A DNA stretch of 64,000 nt, from the NCBI RefSeq assembly GCF_018398395.1, contig NZ_JAHCBF010000010.1, positions 1-64,000 of the forward strand, given 5' to 3'. This document shows, piece by piece, positions 57,901 to 64,000 of the stretch. Both the position numbers and the translations under genes were made by a program. The notes under the pieces were generated by a model. That model worked only from the letters and a program-made list of their open reading frames with translations. It ran no database searches and had not been told where the DNA came from. Numbering within the stretch: the first letter of the stretch is position 1; the number at the start of each line of letters is the position of its first letter. The stretch is from Croceicoccus gelatinilyticus (GTDB lineage Bacteria; Pseudomonadota; Alphaproteobacteria; Sphingomonadales; Sphingomonadaceae).

Positions 57901-58674
57901 TCAGGCTACATGGCCGTGTTCGCGAATTTCTTGCACCTCGTGATCGTGATCGCGTGGATGCGGAAAGCCGGAGAATGTCTCCGAAAGCTTCCAGCCGCGA
58001 TTTTCAGCGCCGCTGATGGTCTTGATCGCGCAATTGGCGGGGTTCGGTTCCTTCTCGCACCAGTCCCATGACCAATGCAGGAACTCCATGATTGCGCAGC
58101 GAATGGTAACGCCATGGCTGACGCAGATGATGTCAGTGGCAGGAATGCCACCTGCACCGGCGAAGTCGCGCATCATCGAGCCGAACACCGAACGGACCCG
58201 GTCGCAGACGCGGGCTCTCGATTCACCCATCGGCATCGGAGCGAAGAACTCGCCTTCGAATTCCTTGTGCTTCTGGTAGAGCTCGTACTGGCGCGGGTAG
58301 ATCTCTTGCAGCTGCTCGGCATCGAGACCGTCGAAGAGGCCGAAGGACTGTTCGCGAAGCTGCAGGCACTCGCGCCACGTCGGCTCGAATCCGGCTTCGT
58401 ATAGCGCCTTCTTGAGTGCGATCGCCGTCTGCTGGGTGCGCTTATAGGGCGACACGAGCATCAGGACCTTGGTGTAGGGATAATCGCGCTCCAGGATGCT
58501 GTTGGCGAGGATCTTGCCAGCTTTATAGGCCTGATCGTGTCCCTCCGGTGCCAGCGGCACGGCGTGGTCTGCGGTATGCAGGTTCACCTTGTTCGACAAA
58601 TTGGCCTCGGAGAGGCCATGGCGAACGAAATGGATATGGCTTTGGGGCGGGCTTGGCGGCGGAGTATGTAGCAA
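57901..58674 (-). CDS. Histidine phosphatase (phosphoglycerate mutase-like) family protein
   Basis: This 257-residue protein has the RHG motif HFVRHGLSEANL near residue 20, a second histidine in ICVSHGVTIRCAIMEFLH, and conserved arginine in VSPYKRTQQTAIAL, as expected for histidine phosphatases. The start must be TTG at 58674, because no ATG precedes the RHG motif and a stop lies 6 codons upstream. A long inverted repeat ends just before this TTG. The substrate is unknown. Confidence 0.85.
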   Translation of the reverse strand: MLHTPPPSPPQSHIHFVRHGLSEANLSNKVNLHTADHAVPLAPEGHDQAYKAGKILANSILERDYPYTKVLMLVSPYKRTQQTAIALKKALYEAGFEPTWRECLQLREQSFGLFDGLDAEQLQEIYPRQYELYQKHKEFEGEFFAPMPMGESRARVCDRVRSVFGSMMRDFAGAGGIPATDIICVSHGVTIRCAIMEFLHWSWDWCEKEPNPANCAIKTISGAENRGWKLSETFSGFPHPRDHDHEVQEIREHGHVA

Positions 58675-58740
58675 GGCGAGACAGACCTTTCAGGATGGGT
58701 TGTTAATAGCCCCTATTTTATCCTGAAAGTCCGTCTCGCC
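58675..58740. repeat. Long imperfect inverted repeat before the histidine phosphatase gene
   Basis: Arms of 22 and 21 bases (58675-58696 and 58720-58740, beginning GGCGAGAC and ending GTCTCGCC) pair with one mismatch and one bulge around a 23-nt A/T-rich loop. It sits between a stop codon and the TTG start and includes a CATCCTGAAAG element on the minus strand. It may terminate the upstream gene, or fold in the leader and control translation. No U-run follows. Confidence 0.5.
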
Positions 58741-58752
58741 AAAGCGCCTCGG

Positions 58753-59646
58753 TCAGATAATCGTCGAAGTACCAGTCGGACCTTCGATTTGCAGGCTGGT
58801 CACGGTTTCCTTCCTGGCGTCGAACACGCAGCGGTAGCGATGCTTCAGGTTCGCGCCGAAGGCATTTTGCGCGGTGAAAGGTCGGGTCACGACGACTTCG
58901 TCACCGTCGCCCATAGAGTACCGCCAGCGATCCATGTCGGAATCGGAGATCAGCACCTGTTCGACGAGCTGGTCGCAGAAGGTCACGATCTCGATTTCGT
59001 TGGCGTCCTTCTGGTAGGGCGACTGATTGCACGAGTAGATGGTGTCGATGGTGCAATCGCGCTTGCGGTCGGTCTCGGTGAGCTTCTTGCTCTCGATGAG
59101 CGCGAGCGCCTCCTTGGCCTCCGGCAGCGTGATCATGAAGCGATTGTCATTCGCGCAGTCGACGAACCAGACCGGGTGGTCCTTGGTGCTCTTCTTCTCC
59201 GAGACCATGCCGTAAAGCGGCTTGTCGCACTTCGTCGAGCGGGCTGCGGCATAGATCGCGCCGGGCTCGTATTCGCTCAGTTTTCCAAACATGTCGGCGC
59301 CGACCATCTCGTAGGTCTTGGGGAAGTCGCTGCGGGTGTAGGAAACGAGCCCATCAATGGCTTCCTTCGAGCTGGCAAGCACCGCCTTGGTGGTTTCCTC
59401 CGCTTCAGCCAGCTTGCGCTCGGCTTCGGCTACCTCTTCAGCGGCCTTCTCGGCCGCTTCTGCCTTCTCGCGCGCGGCAATCTCTTCGGGTGTCGGCTTT
59501 GGGACCGCGATCGCAAGAGCGACGAACAGGGCTAAGGCCAAGCCAGCAAAATGCTTGCGGCCCCAGTTCTTCTTGAACGGCTTGATGATGCCGAATGCTG
59601 CCACGAAGAACGCAAGCAGAATGATCATTGAAATTGCGTCGCGCAC
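58753..59646 (-). CDS. Membrane protein with coiled coil, unknown function
   Basis: This 297-residue protein has two N-terminal hydrophobic segments (residues 5-22 and 33-48), an Ala/Glu-rich coiled coil (residues 55-95, EKAEAAEKAAEEVAEAERKL) and a C-terminal globular domain with four or more cysteines (CDKPLYGMVSEKK, CTIDTIYSCNQS). The start is GTG at 59646 with a G-rich ribosome site (GGGGGAATACC). No family is recognised. Confidence 0.65.
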   Translation of the reverse strand: MRDAISMIILLAFFVAAFGIIKPFKKNWGRKHFAGLALALFVALAIAVPKPTPEEIAAREKAEAAEKAAEEVAEAERKLAEAEETTKAVLASSKEAIDGLVSYTRSDFPKTYEMVGADMFGKLSEYEPGAIYAAARSTKCDKPLYGMVSEKKSTKDHPVWFVDCANDNRFMITLPEAKEALALIESKKLTETDRKRDCTIDTIYSCNQSPYQKDANEIEIVTFCDQLVEQVLISDSDMDRWRYSMGDGDEVVVTRPFTAQNAFGANLKHRYRCVFDARKETVTSLQIEGPTGTSTII

Positions 59647-59681
59647 GGTATTCCCCCTTTTACGCGTGTAGAATGAACGGG

Positions 59682-60434
59682 TTAGCCTCTGACCTGCACA
59701 GGGTTGCTCCGCAACCTGAAGATCGAAGTTGTGCCGGCCTCGGTGACGCTCTCGATGATCGCGTCGTCAAAGGCCCCTCCCCTTGCCTGCTGATCGAAGA
59801 GGCGGGATGCGGGCGTGCCGATGAAGCTGGTTCTCATTGTTTCGGTCATGGGCATCTGGCGCACGACGATATCGCGGTCTCGAAGATGAGCCGGCCCGAA
59901 CCTGATTTCGACGATCACGGTCCGGTCTCTGAGCTTCACGCCCATTGTGTCCGAAACCGGATGGTATCTGGAGCCCTCGAGCATGTTCTGCGGTCCGTAG
60001 CGGTCAGCCAGGACCGACTGGAGTTTCGCCTCAAAGGCCGGGCCCCACTCGTGCTCGAGTGCTGCTCTGGCCCAGGTTTCGATCGTGAGGCCAGTAAGGT
60101 CGCCGGGTAGCTTCACCGGTCCGTGAGCACGGAATGCTCTGAGGTGGTTGGCAAGATCCGCCAGGTCCAGTTTCGATCTCTTGGGCGGATACGTGATCCA
60201 GCCGTAGTCTGCGGTTCCGACGAAATAGTGGTGATTTGAATACCAGCGGCCGCGGACCTCGCCATCGTGGCGGCGCGGCTTGAGGCCCAGATCGTCGAAA
60301 ATGGCTTCGGCCAGATCGACGAGACTGTCGCGGGACTGAGGGTCGAAGGCCATGCCCTTCTCTGCGGCATAGTCGCTTAGCAACTCGAGGCGTGTCTTCG
60401 TCTTCGGGGTAAGCTGCGCGGGATTGTCAGGCAT
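59682..60434 (-). CDS. Paralogue 3 of the plasmid protein family (diverged)
   Basis: This 250-residue protein shares the general plan of the 50561 and 51450 products: an acidic N-terminal part, a central helix with VLADRYGPQNMLEGSRYHPV, and a C-terminal region (RFGPAHLRDRDIVVRQMPMT, then ETMRTSFIGTPASRLFDQQA) that aligns with their FLRP...LPET...GRPL segment. Similarity is much weaker than between the tandem pair. Its ATG overlaps the preceding fragment by 8 bp. Confidence 0.65.
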   Translation of the reverse strand: MPDNPAQLTPKTKTRLELLSDYAAEKGMAFDPQSRDSLVDLAEAIFDDLGLKPRRHDGEVRGRWYSNHHYFVGTADYGWITYPPKRSKLDLADLANHLRAFRAHGPVKLPGDLTGLTIETWARAALEHEWGPAFEAKLQSVLADRYGPQNMLEGSRYHPVSDTMGVKLRDRTVIVEIRFGPAHLRDRDIVVRQMPMTETMRTSFIGTPASRLFDQQARGGAFDDAIIESVTEAGTTSIFRLRSNPVQVRG

Positions 60435-60612
60435 GAATTCGCTCCTCCCACGCAAGGATGATTTCCGGCGCCAAGGCATCGGTGCTGATGGTGATCTTGC
60501 TTGAAGACGGTTGGATGTCGGTGATTTTCAGGTCGAGCGATCCGAGAAAGGGCACCTCGATCAGTGAAGACAACGGCTGACCTATCGACTGCAGGAGGAC
60601 GCTCTCGGGCAA
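60427..60612 (-). CDS. Short protein equal to the C-terminal domain of the paralogue family
   Basis: The 61-residue product from TTG at 60612 (LPESVLLQSIGQPLSSLIEV, then PFLGSLDLKI) aligns with the C-terminal domain of the 50561 and 51450 proteins. The frame is open for a further 26 codons upstream without an ATG, up to the stop of the preceding gene at 60691, and the extra residues (FEGEGFRLKDGKIVLKNR) also align with the family. This suggests either a broken gene copy or a separately translated domain with a non-ATG start. Confidence 0.5.
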   Translation of the reverse strand: MPESVLLQSIGQPLSSLIEVPFLGSLDLKITDIQPSSSKITISTDALAPEIILAWEERIHA

Positions 60613-60690
60613 CTGCCGGTTCTTGAGAACGATCTTGCCGTCCTTCAGGCGAAAGCCCTCCCCTTCGAATGATGCGACTAGGAGATCTTC

Positions 60691-61374
60691 TTACCATTCG
60701 AGGTCCCAGGACTTCGCCCGCATCCCATCGCCGGAGAGAAAGCGAACCTTCGTGCTCTCGCTCGTTTGATGGGCGGTCGACGCATAGGCTTTGAGAAGAT
60801 GGCTCATCCTGCCTATTTCACCACGCGCGATCTCGCGCTTTGCGATGACAGAGGTGCCGCCAGCAGATCCTTCGAGCCTCCCGTACCGAGAAGCGAGGAT
60901 GGTCAAAAGCGCGGCTGAAATCCGGTCGATGCCGAAAAATCGTATTCCTTCACTTTTCGCGAGATCAGCTTCTCGCCAGATCATGTGCCGGAGCATGAAA
61001 CGGGCTTCCCTCGTCGCAGGATGGTCGTCGACTAGGCCTGCTTCAATGAGGTCGAACCGGCGTTCCCACATCACCTGGTTGGCCAGCCCGTCGTCTGACA
61101 CGGCGAATGGCATATCCATCAGACCTTGTGACAGGTCTGCGTGTCGGCAGAGGTAGAGGTAGACGCTGTTGTTCGACTTGGTTGGCTCCCGGAGCCAAAA
61201 CCCCAGCTCGGCGCTTTCTTCGATGAGGCGAACGCCCTTCTCGTTTGGCGTTTCATCCAGACCGATTTCGAAGCGGTCGCGCATGGTCAGCGCCCACTGG
61301 GCATAACGCTTCCGGTTTCGCTGCCAGATGAGATCGCGATCGAAATACTGTGGGGCGGTGAGAACGTCGCTCAC
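60691..61374 (-). CDS. Hypothetical protein, GTG start
   Basis: This 227-residue protein begins SDVLTAPQYFDRDLIWQRNR and is helical and basic, with no membrane segment. GTG at 61374 is chosen because it overlaps the preceding stop by 4 bp (GTGA). A longer in-frame extension overlaps the upstream gene and is low in plausibility. The stop is followed in the same frame by the family C-terminal domain at 60427-60690. No named domain is recognised. Confidence 0.6.
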   Translation of the reverse strand: MSDVLTAPQYFDRDLIWQRNRKRYAQWALTMRDRFEIGLDETPNEKGVRLIEESAELGFWLREPTKSNNSVYLYLCRHADLSQGLMDMPFAVSDDGLANQVMWERRFDLIEAGLVDDHPATREARFMLRHMIWREADLAKSEGIRFFGIDRISAALLTILASRYGRLEGSAGGTSVIAKREIARGEIGRMSHLLKAYASTAHQTSESTKVRFLSGDGMRAKSWDLEW

Positions 61375-61565
61375 AGGACGAGCCGAGCACCGAGGCGCTC
61401 GAGCTCTTCTCGTGCGGCTTCGATCTCGGGGTGCGCGCTGTTCTGGATCGCTAGGTTTCGGCCCAGCCAATGGATGTCTGCCTGGGTGGCCACGGCTTTC
61501 CGGGCGACAGGCACGTTCATGGTTTCGAGCAGGCTCTGCAGCCTGCCCGTGTCATTGGTCGACAT
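61371..61565 (-). CDS. Small hypothetical protein
   Basis: This 64-residue protein, STNDTGRLQSLLETMNVPVA in its first part, is helical and lies directly upstream of the 60691-61374 gene with overlapping codons. GAGG precedes its ATG. It is the gene closest to the origin region on this side and may belong to a plasmid maintenance operon, but nothing in the sequence shows it. Confidence 0.5.
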   Translation of the reverse strand: MSTNDTGRLQSLLETMNVPVARKAVATQADIHWLGRNLAIQNSAHPEIEAAREELERLGARLVL

Positions 61566-61960
61566 GACTTACCTCGTTGATTGAAGGTGGCTCTTACGGT
61601 TGCCGGCGAGCGAGTGAACGTCGCCGTCAGTGACAGCCCTTTTCCGTTCGCGGACTGCCTTCACGCAGTCTGGCGTCCTTGATTGCTACGACTGTTCTTC
61701 GGACTGCATCTGTTGAGCAGATCGAGATTTCGTCAAACACCCCCACTGCCAAGCCAATGGCGCGGGGGTCCAGCACGTCCGAAGGTACGGGGTATAGAGC
61801 GGAGTTTACCTCCCCTTCCCTTCCCCTCATCCAAGTCTCTTGAAAAATTCAAACCCAGTTAGAAACCGTTAAACGGGTTAGAAGAAAGGAAGTTAAAGGT
61901 TACCGCCTGTGCAAATCTCCGGAGTCAGAAGGAATCCCACGATTCGCGTGAATGCCGGTG

Positions 61961-62086
61961 TCCGCGAAAACACGACCTTTTGTCCGTGAAAGCACGACCG
62001 AAGCGTCCGTGAAAACACGATCATTTGTCCGCGATGTCACGACAAAGTGTCCGTGAAAGCACGATAGGCGTCCGTGAAAACACGAC
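61961..62086 (+). repeat. Six direct iterons, 16 bp core, 21-23 bp spacing
   Basis: Cores of the form TCCGYGAAARCACGAY begin at 61961, 61983, 62006, 62028, 62050 and 62071. Spacing of 22, 23, 22, 22 and 21 bp is about two helical turns, so all face one side of the DNA, as in iterons bound by plasmid Rep proteins. The fourth copy is the most diverged (TCCGCGATGTCACGAC). RepA encoded next to them is the likely ligand. Confidence 0.85.
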
Positions 62087-62223
62087 ATCTGCAGAGCCGC
62101 CCGAATTTCTAAGGTGCGAAGGCATATTTCGCTGATCGCAGATTGGAATATTGGCGATCACGTTCTTGATACGTTCTTCTCCGCTAGTTCGATCAGTGCT
62201 GTGGGGAGTGCCTCGCAATTCAT

Positions 62224-62608
62224 TCGTGCTATCGCGGACATTTTCAAGAAAACCGCAGTTTTCCATGTACTTGAAGCGGTGAGCTTTCCGCCATTTTTCG
62301 CCGGAAGCCGGGTCTATATACGGACTGGCTGCCGTTTCGCACTGGTTTCACGCGTGGAATCGTCCACGGAACTGCTGAAGCCTCGCCCTCATACAGTCGT
62401 GTTTTCGCGGACATTTGCGATGAAAAGCTCCGGTTTATAGAGGGTTATGCCGCGATCTGAATTGCTAGAGCGCCAGTTCCACGCGTGGAATCGCCGTTAT
62501 ACCGATCGTGCCGAGGTCGTGTTTCCGCGGACATTCCGCAAAGTCAGGCGGATCAGTCCGACACTTCAGCGATCCGAGGGAGGGTGTTTTGGGTCGTGTT
62601 TTCACGGA
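62224..62608 (-). repeat. Inverted copies of the iteron
   Basis: Copies on the opposite strand begin at 62396 (GTCGTGTTTTCGCGGA), 62516 (GTCGTGTTTCCGCGGA) and 62593 (GTCGTGTTTTCACGGA), with a degenerate one near 62224-62240. They are widely spaced, unlike the direct array, and alternate with the TTCCACGCGTGGAA palindromes. They may take part in control by looping or pairing. Confidence 0.75.
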
Positions 62609-62744
62609 CGCCCTTTTGGTCAGCGCGCGATTCCACGCGTGGAATCGGCGTCCGATCTGAGGCGACGCCTCGTGACAGGCTCGAGGAGCCAGCGTCATCA
62701 GGACTAGGGAAGTAGGTCGTTTAGCCTCAGTTCCACGCGTGGAA
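62346..62744. repeat. Cluster of TTCCACGCGTGGAA palindromes (candidate partition or regulatory sites)
   Basis: Perfect 14-bp palindromes lie at 62477-62490, 62631-62644 and 62731-62744, and one with a single mismatch (TTTCACGCGTGGAA) at 62346-62359. The copy at 62631 extends to an 18-bp palindrome, GATTCCACGCGTGGAATC. A further copy lies inside repA. The half-site TT[TC]CAC recalls the ParB parS half-site, but the centre is 2 bp longer. Confidence 0.6.
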
Positions 62745-62768
62745 TCGGGATAGCAAGTCTACTCGATC

Positions 62769-64000
62769 TCAGGAACGTCCAGGCAGGTTATGCCCTTCCC
62801 GTTCGTCGTGACGCTTCACGAAGCCGATGAACGCCGACTGGTAGTTCGCCGGAACGCGGCTCGGGTCTTCTGCAATCCATCGATCGAACGAGTCTTGCAG
62901 CGCATAGATATCCCAGCCCGGGAAGTTGTTGCGGACGTACTCGATTGTCTCTGGCGTCAGATGGCCGTGGTCGGCCTTATTGGCCATGACGCTGGTCATG
63001 CGGCTTATGAGCGACTTGGCGGTACGGGGATCACTCATGTCCTCGTGTGCGCTGGCGCTATGGTCTGGAGCCGGCTTGGAGGCGACAGGCAGCTTGACGA
63101 CGCGGCCCTGCGAGCTTGGCTTTCCGTTGCCATCTGATGCGTCCGATTCCACGCGTGGAATCTCCGGCGCTTCATTTGGGGCCGATCCGGTGTCGGTCTG
63201 ATCGCCGAGATAGACCATGCGGATCTTCGGGTTCTTGCTGGGCCCGACCGCCTCAAGACTGATACCGGGAAGGTCGTTCGCTTCGACGACCTTCATGAGG
63301 TCGAACTTGAACTTGCGAAGCGGGCGAGAGCTGCCGGACTTCTCGTGGAGTGTGCGCAGGCCGATCTCAAAGCCACGCTCGCCGTGATTACCCGCATGCT
63401 TACGAGCAACGCGATAGAGCCACCGCTCGAGGCCACCCTTCAGCTTGAAATAGCGCGGGTCGATCTTAAGGAGGCTCGTGTCCTTATGGATTGCCTCATA
63501 AAACCAGTTCGACATCTCCAAGGTGACGCCCTGGACGATCTCGTTCTCGTCGACGACATGGTTCCAGCCATCGAGCCAGCTGAATGTTGCTTCGCGTCGG
63601 CCGTTGGCCCTGATGTTCGTTTTGACCGTCGTTGCGACAAGGCGGTCCATGCCCTGTGCAAGACGCTCATACTCTCGGCCGCTCTTGCCCCTGCCAATTG
63701 CAGTCAGGAGGTTTAGAGGCCGGATAGTAATCTTGCGGGGGATGTCGTTCTTGCCCCGACGACGCATCTCACAAACGACGGATGCCAGATAGATCAGGAT
63801 ATCCGCGTCCCAGATCGTGGCGAGCCCGTACATGGGGTCGGCACTGATCTTCACGTGGACCTTCTTGTCCGGCGAGAGATAGTCGATCGGATCTTTGCGG
63901 TTCTTGTTGATCGCGAAGAAGGGGCGCTCCATCAGCTCGTGCTGATCGCGGAAACCAAAGTCACCCAAGAATGAGAAGAGGAAGTTGAGGTCGTCGAGCC
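62769..64000 (-). CDS. repA: Plasmid replication initiator RepA (partial at the window edge)
   Basis: This protein belongs to the alphaproteobacterial RepA (RPA) family that binds iterons and starts plasmid replication. The motif MERPFFAINKNRKDPIDYLS, then KVHVKISADPMYGLATIWDA, DILIYLASVV and later GLERWLYRVARKHAGNHGER are typical, with the winged-helix region following. The C-terminal 150 residues are linker-like and variable. The frame stays open to the window edge at 64000 with plausible sequence (DDLNFLFSFLGDFGFRDQ), so the TTG at 63968 is not the real start and the gene continues outside. Confidence 0.9.
   Translation of the reverse strand, partial: LDDLNFLFSFLGDFGFRDQHELMERPFFAINKNRKDPIDYLSPDKKVHVKISADPMYGLATIWDADILIYLASVVCEMRRRGKNDIPRKITIRPLNLLTAIGRGKSGREYERLAQGMDRLVATTVKTNIRANGRREATFSWLDGWNHVVDENEIVQGVTLEMSNWFYEAIHKDTSLLKIDPRYFKLKGGLERWLYRVARKHAGNHGERGFEIGLRTLHEKSGSSRPLRKFKFDLMKVVEANDLPGISLEAVGPSKNPKIRMVYLGDQTDTGSAPNEAPEIPRVESDASDGNGKPSSQGRVVKLPVASKPAPDHSASAHEDMSDPRTAKSLISRMTSVMANKADHGHLTPETIEYVRNNFPGWDIYALQDSFDRWIAEDPSRVPANYQSAFIGFVKRHDEREGHNLPGRS
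63145..63162. promoter_or_regulatory. 18-bp palindrome inside repA
   Basis: This perfect palindrome GATTCCACGCGTGGAATC is identical to the extended copy at 62629-62646. It encodes the peptide PRVES in a low-conservation linker of RepA, so the DNA sequence rather than the protein is probably under selection. Confidence 0.6.

Larger units (their letters stand above)
61566..62768. other. Putative plasmid replication origin and maintenance region without clear genes
   Basis: This 1.2-kb stretch has no convincing protein gene. From left to right it holds an A/T-rich segment (61840-61910), six direct iterons, a mixed region, four inverted iteron copies and four of the five copies of a palindrome TTCCACGCGTGGAA (the fifth lies inside repA). 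It lies just beyond the 3' end of repA. No DnaA box could be recognised with confidence. The contents are those of an iteron-controlled origin, possibly with a partition site. Confidence 0.75.

Noticed and set aside
61627-61830. A 67-codon open frame on the minus strand before the origin
   Set aside because: The sequence is low in plausibility (many arginines, no ribosome site, no coherent hydrophobic pattern), and it lies in the non-coding origin region.
63968-63968. TTG at 63968 as the start codon of repA
   Set aside because: The same frame remains open to the window edge with RepA-like sequence, so the gene is simply cut by the window.
30-64000. A CRISPR array
   Set aside because: The only regularly spaced repeats are the 16-bp iterons at 61961-62086. 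Their spacing is too short for spacers and they adjoin a rep gene, with no cas genes in the window.

Overview
The window looks like part of a large plasmid (or chromid) of an alphaproteobacterium, most likely a sphingomonad. At the right edge is a gene for an alphaproteobacterial RepA-type replication initiator (62769 to beyond 64000, minus strand). Next to it is about 1.2 kb without convincing genes that holds six direct iterons with 21-23 bp spacing, inverted copies of the same iteron, and a set of 14-18 bp palindromes that could be a partition site. No rRNA, tRNA, transposase or CRISPR array was seen. The host assignment rests on the RepA type and on gene content, not on a database search.

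From about 4 to 41 kb lies a nearly complete flagellar gene set. On the minus strand, from 11.2 kb down to 4.2 kb, are a MotA/ExbB-like and ExbD-like pair, two small membrane proteins, flgA, flgM, a flgN-like gene, a lytic transglycosylase, flhA and fliA. On the plus strand, from 11.4 to 40.8 kb, are flgBCDEFGHIJKL, motAB, a hybrid histidine kinase with a response regulator, a sigma-54 activator resembling FlbD, fliEFGHIJ, fliKLMNOPQR, flhB, fliD and fliS. The single flagellin gene lies on the minus strand inside this block, with a strong terminator. The control logic is partly readable. Sigma-54 promoters with the correct -24/-12 spacing precede flgB, flgA and the transglycosylase-flhA-fliA operon, and a weaker one precedes fliK. 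A palindrome CGGCAA-N4-TTGCCG recurs near or inside these units (flgB upstream region, flgN, fliK) and is a good candidate binding site for the FlbD-like activator. FliA with FlgM would supply the late checkpoint. Chemotaxis genes, rpoN, flhF/flhG and flaF/flbT are absent from the window.

From 41 to 45.4 kb is a compact operon on the minus strand: a single-domain response regulator, a YaiO-like outer-membrane barrel with TPRs, a HEAT-repeat membrane protein and a processive family 2 glycosyltransferase. It looks like an exopolysaccharide synthesis and export module. Its promoter region has a -10-like box enclosed in a perfect 10-bp inverted repeat.

The remaining accessory regions (0-4 kb and 45-61.6 kb) carry mostly minus-strand genes: secreted or membrane proteins of unknown function, proteins with recognisable nucleotide- or phosphate-related folds (Pnkp-like phosphatase, CYTH, SLOG, two ATP-grasp-like proteins, HAD, histidine phosphatase, PP-loop/PAPS reductase-like, thermonuclease), a stand-alone acyl carrier protein, and a family of at least three, perhaps five, paralogues sharing a C-terminal domain that I cannot name. 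Many transcription units in the window, flagellar and accessory, share a promoter-like element CATCC-TAnAA, which suggests a common promoter class across the plasmid.
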